DNA of 64,000 nt from Bifidobacterium simiarum. Lineage in GTDB: Bacteria; Actinomycetota; Actinomycetes; Actinomycetales; Bifidobacteriaceae. The stretch lies in contig NZ_PEBK01000001.1 in NCBI RefSeq assembly GCF_002802905.1, positions 310,001-374,000 of the forward strand. Reading direction: 5' to 3'. Below, piece by piece: positions 36,318 to 45,129 of the stretch. Every line of letters starts with the position of its first letter. Positions within the stretch are counted from its first letter, which is position 1. Both the position numbers and the translations under genes were made by a program. Under the pieces are notes generated by a model. It was not told the origin of the DNA. It made no database searches and saw only the letters and a program-made list of their open reading frames with translations.

Positions 36318-37229
36318 TTACTCCTTGTGGGCGGCCTCCCATTCGGCGATGTAGTCGGGCATGACCTCCGGGTACTCGGGCCAGGCGCCGGCCTGGGTGC
36401 ATACGTACGCGGCGGTGTTCACGGCGGCGCGGTGGGCCTCCTTGAGGGACTTGCCGAGCAGGATGTTGATGGTGAACGCGCCGGAGAAGGAGTCACCGGC
36501 GCCGATGGTGTCGGACACCTGCACGCGCGGCGTCGGCAGCGTGGAAATCTCGCCGTCCTTGGCCAGGATGGTGCTGAAGTCGGCGCCGGCGGTGAGGATC
36601 ACGTAGTCGAGGTCGTAGTGGTCCATGAACCACTGGCAGGCCTCTTCGTCGGTGCCGGTGATGCCGAACATCGGACGCAGCAGCATGAGTTCGTCGTCGT
36701 TGAGCTTGAACACGGTGGCGTCGGCGAGCTGCTCCTCGATGAGTTCCTTGGAGTAGTGGTCGCCGCGGATGTTGATGTCGTAGTAGCGCAGGGTTTCGGG
36801 ACGGCTCAGCTTGAGCAGCTTCATGATGGTGTCGTGGGACTCCTGCATGCGGCATGCGAGGGATCCGTAGCAGATGGCGTCGGCCTTGCGCACCAGGTCG
36901 ATGAGGTCCTGGGTCAGGGCGATGTGATCCCAGGCCACGTCCTTGACGATGGTCCACTCGGGGATGCCGTTCTCGAGCTTCACGTCGGCGCGGCCGGTGG
37001 GGTAGGCGTTGCGCTGCAGGACGGACTTGATGCCGGTCTTCTCGACCGCGGCCTTGAGTTCGTCGCCGAGCTCGTCCTCGCCGATGGCGCTGATCGAGTA
37101 GCCGTCGGCGCCGTTCTTGGTGGCGTGGTAGATGAAGTTGACGGGGGCGCCGCCGGCGCGCTTGCCTTCGGGGATCATGTCCCACAGGATTTCACCGAGG
37201 CTCAGGACGATCGGCTTGGATTCGGACAT
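36318..37229 (-). CDS. Fructokinase (PfkB/ribokinase family)
   Basis: Phosphorylates fructose to fructose 6-phosphate, feeding the bifid shunt. The 303-residue protein begins with LSLGEILWDMIP, has GGAPVNFIYH (substrate binding), and ends with DTIGAGDSFSGAF, which contains the catalytic Asp and anion hole. The length and residues fit the bifidobacterial fructokinases. A ROK regulator lies upstream on the same strand, suggesting sugar-dependent control. Fructose specificity is inferred from overall resemblance; other ketose substrates are possible. Confidence 0.85.
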   Translation of the reverse strand: MSESKPIVLSLGEILWDMIPEGKRAGGAPVNFIYHATKNGADGYSISAIGEDELGDELKAAVEKTGIKSVLQRNAYPTGRADVKLENGIPEWTIVKDVAWDHIALTQDLIDLVRKADAICYGSLACRMQESHDTIMKLLKLSRPETLRYYDINIRGDHYSKELIEEQLADATVFKLNDDELMLLRPMFGITGTDEEACQWFMDHYDLDYVILTAGADFSTILAKDGEISTLPTPRVQVSDTIGAGDSFSGAFTINILLGKSLKEAHRAAVNTAAYVCTQAGAWPEYPEVMPDYIAEWEAAHKE

Positions 37230-37393
37230 GGTTGGTTTCCTTTCTCTACTGCTCTCTGCTGCGAGAACATTGCTGGTTGCTGATGGAAGTGTCTGTCGGT
37301 GGGTGGTGGAGGTGGTGCGGGAACGGGGGTGGATGGGGCTCGGTTTCCTACGGGAGGATCCCTGCGGGGAAGTCCGCCGCGCGGGTCGTGCGG

Positions 37394-38605
37394 CTAGACG
37401 CCGTCGTCGTCCCGCGGTTCGACGAATTCCGTGGGGTGTTCGAGGAACTGGGCCGCAGCGACTGCCGCCGCTCCGGAGAGCGTGGCGTCGGCCGGTAGGT
37501 CGGAGAGCAGGATTTCGGTGGTCTCGCTCAGCGCGGGGATGATGCGCTGCCGTACCACCTCGCGGACGGTGTCCAGCAGCGGCTGGCCGGCTTCGGCGAG
37601 GATGTCGCCGATCGCGATCTGCTTGGGGTTGAACGCGTTGATGATCATCGCGCAGCCGTAGCCCACGTAGGTGGCGAGCGAACGGAACAGCTCGTCGCAG
37701 ACGTCGTCATGGCCGAGCCGTGCGAACAGTGCCCGGCAGGCGTCGGCGTGGGTCATGGATTCGGATCCCTCGACCACGCCGGCCTCGTTGATGAGCCGGT
37801 GCAGGCGCACGGCGGAGCAGTATCGTTCGAGGCACCCGCGGTTGCCGCATTCGCAGGCCTCGCCGTTCACGTCGATGCTGATGTGACCGATTTCGGTCGC
37901 GGCGCCCAGCTCGCCGTTGATCAGCCCGCCGTGGTCCATCAGGCCGAGGCCCACGCCTTCGCCGACCAGATAGTAGGCGATGTTGTTCGAGGAGACGTGC
38001 GGGTTGAACAGGCTCTGCGCCAGCGCGCCGGCCCGGGCGTCCTGCTCGATGAACACCGGCACCCGGAAGGCGTGCTCGTATTCGTCGAGGAAGTTGACGT
38101 TCTGCCATCCGATCATCGAGGTGACCACGGCGATGCGGCCTTCGTCGCGCAGATAGGGGCCGGGCACGGCCATGCCGATGGCGACGATCGAGGGGTCGCG
38201 GTCGAGCAGGGCGTTCACGCGGGTCTTGATGTCCTCCAGCGTGGCGGGGATGTCGTCGTTGTCCACCGGGGGAAGGGTCTGGGCGCTTTCGAGGTTGCCG
38301 CCGAGGTCGAACACGCCGATCTGGATGATGCTGCGCGCGAACTTCACGCCGATCACGCGGTACTTGGATTCGTTGAGCTTGAGCCCGATGGAGCGGCGCT
38401 TCTTGATGCCGTCGAGGTTGCCGGTCTCGCTGATGATGCCCATGTCGATGAGCTGGGCGGTGATCTTGGTGATCGCGGCGGGGGTGAGCCCGAGTTCGCG
38501 GGCGATGTGGGCGCGGGAGCTGACGCCGTTGAGGTGGAGCAGCTGGATGATGCGGGAGCGGTTGAGCTCGGCCATGGAGGCATGGGTGCTGCCGGGTGCG
38601 ATCAT
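37394..38605 (-). CDS. ROK-family transcriptional regulator
   Basis: A sugar-responsive repressor. The ATG at 38605 follows AAGGAGG at 5 bases, giving 403 residues; a longer frame to 38746 has no site. The N-terminal winged helix (SSRAHIARELGLTPAAITKITAQL) is followed by a ROK kinase-like domain with the zinc motif CECGNRGCLE and EIGHIS. It lies 164 bp upstream of the fructokinase gene in the same direction, so that gene is its probable target. AT-rich dyads upstream (38731-38783) are candidate operators. Confidence 0.88.
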   Translation of the reverse strand: MIAPGSTHASMAELNRSRIIQLLHLNGVSSRAHIARELGLTPAAITKITAQLIDMGIISETGNLDGIKKRRSIGLKLNESKYRVIGVKFARSIIQIGVFDLGGNLESAQTLPPVDNDDIPATLEDIKTRVNALLDRDPSIVAIGMAVPGPYLRDEGRIAVVTSMIGWQNVNFLDEYEHAFRVPVFIEQDARAGALAQSLFNPHVSSNNIAYYLVGEGVGLGLMDHGGLINGELGAATEIGHISIDVNGEACECGNRGCLERYCSAVRLHRLINEAGVVEGSESMTHADACRALFARLGHDDVCDELFRSLATYVGYGCAMIINAFNPKQIAIGDILAEAGQPLLDTVREVVRQRIIPALSETTEILLSDLPADATLSGAAAVAAAQFLEHPTEFVEPRDDDGV

Positions 38606-38727
38606 CGGGCCTCCTTGATGCTGATTGTCTCCGGTGGGGAGGATTCGCGCGTCCGGGCGACGGGGACCGGGCGGACGGGGTCGGGGTTTGACGTCGGGCG
38701 TCGTATGGGTGTCGATTGGATCTGGCA

Positions 38728-38790
38728 TCGTTAACGGCGTTGTCAAACATGTTGTCTTGCTGTGAATATATTAACAACGTTAATTAATTA
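38728..38790. promoter_or_regulatory. AT-rich dyads upstream of the ROK gene
   Basis: GTTAACGGCGTTGTC (about 38730-38744) and TTAACAACGTTAA (38771-38783) are related dyads in a strikingly AT-rich stretch between the ROK gene and divergent nadK. They are candidate ROK operators. Confidence 0.45.
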
Positions 38791-38918
38791 AAGGCAAGTG
38801 CGACACGCGGGGAATGTTGTCGTCAGTTGGGGATCGCTTCGCGCCGGTGCCGGAACATATCGATTGAGTGTGGGAGAATGAAAGCCGATCGTACAACGTC
38901 AACGTCAGGAGGGGTGCA

Positions 38919-39860
38919 TTGCCAGGTCAACGAAGCGCGGTGGTGGTAACCCATAGGAAACTGGCGACCACGGGGACCGAGGTCAAGGAGGTCGTCGAAC
39001 AGCTCAGGGACAATGGCTTCGACGTCTCCATCGTGGACAATCTCGAGGCGCCGCCGTTCGCCGTCAGCGAGGTGCAGGAGTTCGATCCCGAAACGGAGAT
39101 CGTGGTCGTTCTGGGTGGCGACGGCACCATTCTGCGCGCGGCCGAGCTGGTCAAGGGCACCGACGTGCCGATCGTCGGCATCAACATGGGCCATGTGGGC
39201 TTCCTGGCCGAATTCGAAAGCTTTCAGACGCGCGATGCCATCGCCAAGATCGCCGCGCGGGACTACACCATCGACGAACGCGTGATCGCATGGGTGGACG
39301 TGTGGCTGCCCGGCGCCGACGAGCCCCTGCACGAGTGGGCGCTCAACGACGTGACGCTCGAGAGGGCGGACCGCGGCAAGATGGTGGAGTTGTCGATCAG
39401 CGTGGACGACGTGGAGATGAGCTCCTTCGGCTGCGACGGCGTGATCGTCTCGACCCCTACCGGATCCACGGCGTACGCGTTCTCCGCCGGAGGCCCGATC
39501 ATCTGGCCGAACGTCGACGCGCTGCAGCTGGTGCCGCTGGCCGCCCACGCCCTGTTCGCCCGACCGCTGGTGATCGGATCGAAATCCACCTTCACGCTGG
39601 GCGTCTCCGAGGATTCCGCGAGCGAGGGATGGATCTGCTGCGACGGCCGCCGCCAGCGCGCCGTGCCCCGCGGCAGCCGGATCATCGTCAAGCAGTCGCC
39701 GAACTCGCTGCGGCTGGCCCGTCTGATGGGCGTGCCGTTCACCAGCCGTCTGGTCAGCAAGTTCGACCTGCCGGTGCAGGGATGGCGTGAATCGAACAAG
39801 AACCGCGGCGCCGACGCCCATGAAGGCGGGGTCACCGGCCGCGCCAACGGGAAGATGTGA
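38919..39860 (+). CDS. nadK: NAD kinase
   Basis: Makes NADP from NAD and ATP. The 313-residue protein has VVLGGDGTILRAAE, NMGHVGFLAEF and STPTGSTAYAFSAGGPI, all diagnostic. The TTG at 38919 is preferred because AGGAGGGG lies 5 bases upstream; a longer frame from 38868 adds 17 residues and no ribosome site. It ends one base inside the recN start. nadK followed by recN is a common actinobacterial order. Confidence 0.95.
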   Translation: MPGQRSAVVVTHRKLATTGTEVKEVVEQLRDNGFDVSIVDNLEAPPFAVSEVQEFDPETEIVVVLGGDGTILRAAELVKGTDVPIVGINMGHVGFLAEFESFQTRDAIAKIAARDYTIDERVIAWVDVWLPGADEPLHEWALNDVTLERADRGKMVELSISVDDVEMSSFGCDGVIVSTPTGSTAYAFSAGGPIIWPNVDALQLVPLAAHALFARPLVIGSKSTFTLGVSEDSASEGWICCDGRRQRAVPRGSRIIVKQSPNSLRLARLMGVPFTSRLVSKFDLPVQGWRESNKNRGADAHEGGVTGRANGKM

Positions 39861-41740
39861 TGCTCAGAGAACTGGAGATTCGTAATCTCGGCCCCATTCG
39901 CCATGCGATGATCGCCCCCGCCACAGGCATGACGGCGATCACCGGAGAGACCGGAGCCGGAAAGTCCATGCTGCTCAACGCGCTCCGGCTGATTTCCGGC
40001 GGGGACGCGCCGGGGAGGATGGTATCCGCCGGGGCCCACGACGCCTGGGCGCAGGGCGTGTTCGACGTCGGCGCGGACGACGGAGCGTCACGCATGGCCT
40101 CGGAGGCGGGAACCGACGTCGAGGACGGCGAACTGTACCTCACCCGTTCGGTGCCGTCCAAGGGACGGTCCCGCGCGGTGCTCAACGGACGAAGCGTGCC
40201 CCGTGCGGTGCTGCAGCGCATCAGCGGGGAGCTGGTGACCATCCACGGCCAGTCCGATCAGCTGCGCATGGCCGCCGCGTCGCGACAGCGCGGATTCCTT
40301 GACTCCTATGCGGGCGACGGGGCGCTCGCCGAGGCCTATCACGAGGCCTGGCGTCGGCTGAACGACTGCGATGCGAAGCTGCGCGGGCTCTCCGAGCAGC
40401 AGGCCGAGACCCGGCAGCGGGCCGATTATCTACGCGAATCCATCGAGCGGATCGACGCGGTGGCGCCGAAGGCCGGCGAGGACGACGAACTCCACCGGCT
40501 CCGCGACCGTATCGAGAACGCCGCCCAGATCGCCAGAGGAGTCTCCGAGGCACTGGCCGCGATCGATCCCTCGCAGATCGGCGTGGACGACGATATGTCG
40601 TCAGGAGGGTCGCCGGGCGCCTCCGCACTGGTGGAACAGGCCGCGCAATCACTCAGATCCATCCGCGTGGAAGGCGATTACGCCGATCTCGCCGACCGTC
40701 TGGAATCGGTGAATGCTGAACTGTCCGACGTGGTCTACGCATTGACCGGTCTGATCGACGACGATGCGCAGGGACAGGACCTCGATCAGATCAACGGACG
40801 GATCCATGATCTTGACGAATTGTCCAGGCGATGGGGGCCCACGCTGGACGACGTGCTGGCATGGCGCGAGAAGGCGGGCTATGAGCTCGAGGACCTCGAC
40901 GATTCGCCGGAACGTCTCGAACGGTTGCGCTCCGAACGCTCGCAGGCGTGGGCGGTGGCCATGAAGGCCGCATGGCGGTTGCATGAGGCGAGAGCCGGTG
41001 CCGCACGGGACCTTGCGGGTCGGGTGACCGGGGAGCTGAAGTCGCTCGCGATGAACGGCGCCGCACTGGATATCGAGGTGACTGCCCGAGCAGGGGCTGG
41101 CGCCGCGACGGAAGCGGAATCCGCAGACGGGGGTGCCGTCGGCGGATGGGAGCCGTCCGAGGCTCCGGCCGACGGATTCGGTCCGCTGGACGCCTCCGGA
41201 TGCGATGACGTGCGATTCCTGTTCACCCCGTTCCCCGGGTCCCCGCGGCTGCCGATGGGCAAAAGCGCGTCGGGCGGCGAGCTGAGCCGTCTGATGCTCG
41301 CCTTGGAGCTCGCCGCGGCCGACCGCGGATTCGGCGCGGGCGCGGGAGCCGGAAAGGACGCCGTCGGGTCGTCGCCGTCGACGTTCGTGTTCGACGAGGT
41401 GGATGCCGGCGTGGGCGGCAAGGCCGCGGCGGAGCTCGGCAGGCGTCTGGCGACGCTGGCGCGTAATGCCCAGGTGGTCGTGGTCACCCACCTGCCGCAG
41501 GTGGCGTCGTGGGCGGATGCGCAGTTCGTGGTGTCGAAGGGCGCCGCGCGTACGGAGGAGGCCGCGAGTACGGGAGACGACGCCCCGGCCGGCGACGGCT
41601 CCGACGCCGACGTGTGGACCACCGTGAGCGAGGTGCGCGGCGAGGAGCGGGAGCGGGAGATCGCCCGTATGCTCGCCGGCAGCGAGTCCGAGACGTCGAT
41701 CAGCCACGCAAGGGAGCTGCTGGACTCCAGTCGTCTGTGA
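39860..41740 (+). CDS. recN: DNA repair protein RecN
   Basis: An SMC-like ATPase for double-strand break repair. The 626-residue protein has MLRELEIRNLGPI, Walker A GETGAGKS, a central coiled coil, the signature KSASGGELSRLMLAL, Walker B FVFDEVDAGVGG and the VTHLPQVAS segment. The ATG at 39860 overlaps the nadK stop; a GTG three bases upstream is possible. Two Ala/Gly/Glu-rich insertions (before FLFTPFPG and after AQFVVSKGAA) are longer than in most RecN proteins. No SOS box is obvious here because it is internal to the operon. Confidence 0.94.
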   Translation: MLRELEIRNLGPIRHAMIAPATGMTAITGETGAGKSMLLNALRLISGGDAPGRMVSAGAHDAWAQGVFDVGADDGASRMASEAGTDVEDGELYLTRSVPSKGRSRAVLNGRSVPRAVLQRISGELVTIHGQSDQLRMAAASRQRGFLDSYAGDGALAEAYHEAWRRLNDCDAKLRGLSEQQAETRQRADYLRESIERIDAVAPKAGEDDELHRLRDRIENAAQIARGVSEALAAIDPSQIGVDDDMSSGGSPGASALVEQAAQSLRSIRVEGDYADLADRLESVNAELSDVVYALTGLIDDDAQGQDLDQINGRIHDLDELSRRWGPTLDDVLAWREKAGYELEDLDDSPERLERLRSERSQAWAVAMKAAWRLHEARAGAARDLAGRVTGELKSLAMNGAALDIEVTARAGAGAATEAESADGGAVGGWEPSEAPADGFGPLDASGCDDVRFLFTPFPGSPRLPMGKSASGGELSRLMLALELAAADRGFGAGAGAGKDAVGSSPSTFVFDEVDAGVGGKAAAELGRRLATLARNAQVVVVTHLPQVASWADAQFVVSKGAARTEEAASTGDDAPAGDGSDADVWTTVSEVRGEEREREIARMLAGSESETSISHARELLDSSRL

Positions 41741-41916
41741 CGTCCGCCGACCGGGCTTGATCGGGCCCGGCAACGTCCGATCAGGCCCAGACAGTGTTCG
41801 ATCGGGGTCCGGTCGGACCTGATCGGGGATTTCCGCGGTCCCCGCCGGCCCGCGACCGTCCCCGACGCACTTCAGGCCGGTTGTCGTAACGACGGCATAC
41901 ATTCGACACTGTCAGT

Positions 41917-42022
41917 TACGGGGGAACCCGCGCAGGCCGGACCGGAAAGGGCCGCGGCCCGTGGGTTGAGAGAGGCGAAACCGCCTGACCCTTAGAACCT
42001 GTTGGTTAACACCAGCGTAGGG
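41917..42022 (+). ncRNA. TPP riboswitch (THI element)
   Basis: The conserved segments are present in order: CGGGGGAACCC, TTGAGAGAGG, CGAAACCGCC, TGACCCTTAGAACCTG and ACCAGCGTAGGGA. The 3' strand of P1 (GTAGGGAGG) contains the thiD ribosome site, so translational control by thiamine pyrophosphate is expected. A P3-type extension is GC-rich. Confidence 0.95.
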
Positions 42023-42033
42023 AGGAACGAAAG

Positions 42034-42858
42034 ATGAGTGTGCTTACGCCCGTATTGTCCATCGCCGGATCCGACTGCTCCGGCGGCGCCGGCATCCAGG
42101 CCGATCTGAAGACCATGAGCGCCAACGGCTGCTTCGCCATGTCGGTGATCACCTCCGTGGTGGCCGAGAACACGGCCCGCGTGATCTCCGTGATGGATGT
42201 GGAGCCGAAGATCATCGCCGACCAGATCGATGCCGTGTTCGAGGACATCCGTCCCAAGGCGGTGAAGATCGGCATGCTCGACAACCCCGACATCATGCGC
42301 ACCGTGGCCGACAAGCTGGTGGAATACCAGGCCGAGAACATCGTGATCGATCCGGTGATGTACGCCAAGAACGGCGCCCCGCTCATGGATCCCAACTGCA
42401 TCGACTCGCTGATCAAGATCGTGATCCCGCATGCCGACGTGCTCACCCCGAACATCCCCGAGGCCGAATGCATCTCGGGCATGAAGATCCATGATCTCGA
42501 TGATCAGAAGGCCGCGGCCAAGGCCATTCAGGAGATGGGATGCACTTCCGCGCTGGTCAAGGGCGGCCATGCCACGGGCGACGCCATCGACGTGCTGTAC
42601 GACGGCGAGCGCTTCTACGAGTTCTCCGCCAAGCGCATCGACACCAAGAACACGCACGGCACCGGTTGCACCTATTCCTCGGCCATCGCCGCGAATCTCG
42701 CGCTGGGCCATCCGTTCCACGAGGCCATCGACCGCGCCAAGAAGTACGTGACCATGGCCATCGAGCATTCGCTGGAGCTCGGTCACGGCAACGGCCCGAC
42801 CAACCATTTCTGGGACCTGTACGCGCATGGCCTCGCCGGCTTCGACGCCAATGCCTGA
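42034..42858 (+). CDS. thiD: Hydroxymethylpyrimidine/phosphomethylpyrimidine kinase ThiD
   Basis: Phosphorylates HMP and HMP-P in thiamine synthesis. The 274-residue protein has SIAGSDCSGGAGIQADLK, DPVMYAKNG, TPNIPEAE and THGTGCTYSSAIAANLALG (anion hole and catalytic region), all typical of ThiD. It follows the riboswitch directly and its ribosome site is part of that RNA. It overlaps the next gene. It is complete. Confidence 0.96.
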   Translation: MSVLTPVLSIAGSDCSGGAGIQADLKTMSANGCFAMSVITSVVAENTARVISVMDVEPKIIADQIDAVFEDIRPKAVKIGMLDNPDIMRTVADKLVEYQAENIVIDPVMYAKNGAPLMDPNCIDSLIKIVIPHADVLTPNIPEAECISGMKIHDLDDQKAAAKAIQEMGCTSALVKGGHATGDAIDVLYDGERFYEFSAKRIDTKNTHGTGCTYSSAIAANLALGHPFHEAIDRAKKYVTMAIEHSLELGHGNGPTNHFWDLYAHGLAGFDANA

Positions 42859-43564
42859 TCCTGTTGATTCCTGCGTCTTCGACGCCGGAGGCGCGGCTGG
42901 CACCGGTATGAGCAATGCCGGTCGCGCCGCCATCTTTGATCTCGATGGCACGCTGCTGGATTCCATGCGCGTCTGGACCGACGTGGATAACGAGTTCCTG
43001 CGGCGTCGCGGCCTCGACGTGCCGTCGGACTATGCCGAGTCCATCGCCCACCTGTCGTTCGACGAGTGCGCCCGGTACACGGTGGAGCGGTTCGGTCTGC
43101 CCGACTCGCCCGAGGATCTTATGGACGAGTGGAATCGCATGGCCTTCGACGCCTATGCCACCACCGTGCCGCTCAAGCCACATGCGGGGGAGTATCTGCG
43201 CTATCTTAAGGCCACTGGCGCGAAGCTGGCCGTGGCCACCAGCCTGCCGCCGAACTTCCGCGAGCCGGTGCTGCGCCGGCTTGGCGTCTTCGATCTCTTT
43301 GACGTCCTGTGCAGCGTCGACGACGTCGGCCATGTGTCCAAGGACAAACCCGACGTGTATCTGCGTGCCGCAAGCCGGATCGGCGTCGATCCGACCGACT
43401 GCACGGTGTTCGAGGATATCCTCGTCGGCATCCGGGCGGTGAAGTCGGTCGGCATGACGGCGTGGGCGATGTACGACGCCTCGTCGCGCGGCCAGTGGCC
43501 GTTGATCTGCGAGATCGCCGACGGCACGATGCATGACTTCGTCGAAGCGCCTCGCACGTTGTGA
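42851..43564 (+). CDS. HAD-family phosphatase in the thiamine operon
   Basis: A haloacid dehalogenase-type phosphatase. Motif I is FDLDGTLLDS, motif II is VATSL, and motif III/IV lie around KDKPDVYLRAA and TVFEDILVG. The cap is of the helical C1 type. The ATG at 42851 overlaps the thiD stop; a second Met at 42908 (MSNAGRAAIF) is possible. Context between thiD and tenA under a TPP riboswitch suggests a thiamine-pathway phosphatase. In plants a HAD-TenA fusion hydrolyses thiamine monophosphate, a reaction that would suit this gene; that is inference. Confidence 0.8.
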   Translation: MPDPVDSCVFDAGGAAGTGMSNAGRAAIFDLDGTLLDSMRVWTDVDNEFLRRRGLDVPSDYAESIAHLSFDECARYTVERFGLPDSPEDLMDEWNRMAFDAYATTVPLKPHAGEYLRYLKATGAKLAVATSLPPNFREPVLRRLGVFDLFDVLCSVDDVGHVSKDKPDVYLRAASRIGVDPTDCTVFEDILVGIRAVKSVGMTAWAMYDASSRGQWPLICEIADGTMHDFVEAPRTL

Positions 43565-43618
43565 CCTTACGTGCCCCCGTGGCGTCGCATCCCCGATATT
43601 TCGAAGAAGGAGTTTTCC

Positions 43619-44329
43619 ATGCCTCTCACCCGTTTCCTGCCTGACCATCCCTTTGCCGAGCGGCTTTACCGAGCCGCCGAGCCGGTATGGGAGGAGGGGC
43701 TCGACCAGCCGTTCCTCCGCGAGCTCGCCGACGGCACGCTCGACCGCGACCGGTTCGTGTTCTACATGCTGCAGGACTACCTGTATCTCAACGACTACGT
43801 GAACGTGCACGCCATCGCGTTCGCCAAGTGCGACGATCCGGTGATCCGCACGCACCTGTCGAATGCCATCGCCGGCGCCTCCAACGAGACCGAGCATGTG
43901 CACGACTTCTTCCGCGACGCGTTCGACATCACCCGTGAGCAGATGGCCTCGGCGCGGCAGTCGGCCTTCGCCCGTTCCTACACCTCGAACATGATCGCCA
44001 TCGCCTACACGAAGCCGCTGATCGACATTCTGGTGGCGCTGCTGCCCTGTGCATGGGTGTACGCCGACTATGGCACGCGTATCGCGGAGCGCATCGGCGA
44101 CGCGATCGACGCGAACCCGTACAAGGCGTGGATCGACATGTACAGGACCGACGAGTTCTGGGATTCGGCGGTGTGGCTGATCGACGACATCGAACGGCTT
44201 GCCGTCTCCGAGCCCGGGGAGCATCTGCGGGAGCTGACCGAACAGTTCGTCGTCGGCGTCGAACACGAATATATGTTCTGGGACAGCGCCTACCGCATGC
44301 AGCGGCGCTGGAAGGAGGAGTGGCGCTAG
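43619..44329 (+). CDS. tenA: Aminopyrimidine aminohydrolase / thiaminase II TenA
   Basis: Salvages thiamine breakdown products by hydrolysing aminomethyl-HMP or thiamine. The 236-residue all-helical protein has the conserved Asp in QDYLYL (Asp53), Tyr pairs, Cys144 in LLPCAWVYADYG and a late Glu in EHEYMFWDSAY. Cys144 places it in the TenA_C class, which makes HMP. AAGGAG precedes the ATG at 6 bases. It starts 54 bp after the HAD gene, third in the riboswitch operon. Confidence 0.94.
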   Translation: MPLTRFLPDHPFAERLYRAAEPVWEEGLDQPFLRELADGTLDRDRFVFYMLQDYLYLNDYVNVHAIAFAKCDDPVIRTHLSNAIAGASNETEHVHDFFRDAFDITREQMASARQSAFARSYTSNMIAIAYTKPLIDILVALLPCAWVYADYGTRIAERIGDAIDANPYKAWIDMYRTDEFWDSAVWLIDDIERLAVSEPGEHLRELTEQFVVGVEHEYMFWDSAYRMQRRWKEEWR

Positions 44330-44382
44330 TCGTTATTGCCGTGCGCTGGCCGCTATCCTTCGGTCGCCGTCCCTTCGGTCTC

Positions 44383-45090
44383 TCAGGCCGATGCTGTCGG
44401 TCCCGTCGGCACGAGCGAGGTCAGCGTATTCGGATGCCGTCTGCGGCAGTTGGTCACGCTGACCGCCGCGGCGAGTGCGCCGAAGGCCAGCATGATCGCC
44501 AACGCCGCCCAATACGGGACGACCATGAACAGGACCATGAACGCGAACACCGGGATCAGGGTGACGAGGACCATAAGGTGCAGGGCTCCTGCGGTGTTCG
44601 CCCGCGTGGCCAGCAGGATCTGCTGGTTGACGAATGTCAGCAGCACGGCAGCGCCCAGTGCATAGGCGGTCGGCACCGAAAACGCTTCGGAAAGCGGCAG
44701 GGCGCCGCCCCACAGGCAGTAGGCGAACATCGGCAGGAACAGCATGACGGCCACGATCATCGGCATCACGCTTTTCGCCATGAGATAGCCGGCCATCGAA
44801 CGGCCCGAGCATCGCACGGTCTCGATGGTGCCGTCTTCCCGCAGCGTGCCGCTGAGTCCGCCGGCCGTCGTATCGGTGTTGGGATACGACAGTCCCGCGG
44901 TCAGCACCGGCGGTATGTAGGCGATGCACGGTCCCAGAAGCATCAGGACCACACCCCCGTACCCGCTGCCGAGCATGGAGGAGAAGATCGAGGCCCCGAC
45001 GACGTAGCCCACCGCCACGCCGACGATCACCACCCAGAACATTCGGGTGCGTTTGCACAGCAGCCAATCCTTCCAGATTACGGCTTTCAT
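44383..45090 (-). CDS. ABC-2 type membrane permease
   Basis: A 235-residue membrane protein with about six hydrophobic segments. It begins MKAVIWKDWLLCKRTRMFWV, a start much like the truncated permease upstream (MKAILYKDMIQLG). AAAGGA precedes the ATG. It lies 39 bp downstream of the ATPase gene and is probably its membrane partner. The substrate is unknown. Confidence 0.75.
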   Translation of the reverse strand: MKAVIWKDWLLCKRTRMFWVVIVGVAVGYVVGASIFSSMLGSGYGGVVLMLLGPCIAYIPPVLTAGLSYPNTDTTAGGLSGTLREDGTIETVRCSGRSMAGYLMAKSVMPMIVAVMLFLPMFAYCLWGGALPLSEAFSVPTAYALGAAVLLTFVNQQILLATRANTAGALHLMVLVTLIPVFAFMVLFMVVPYWAALAIMLAFGALAAAVSVTNCRRRHPNTLTSLVPTGPTASA

Positions 45091-45129
45091 GATGATCCGT
45101 CCTTTCCTTTCCCAGTGATTGATGGTCTC

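Noticed and set aside
42851-42910. thiD-HAD gene fusion
   Set aside because: The HAD frame overlaps the thiD stop in a different frame, so these are two proteins.
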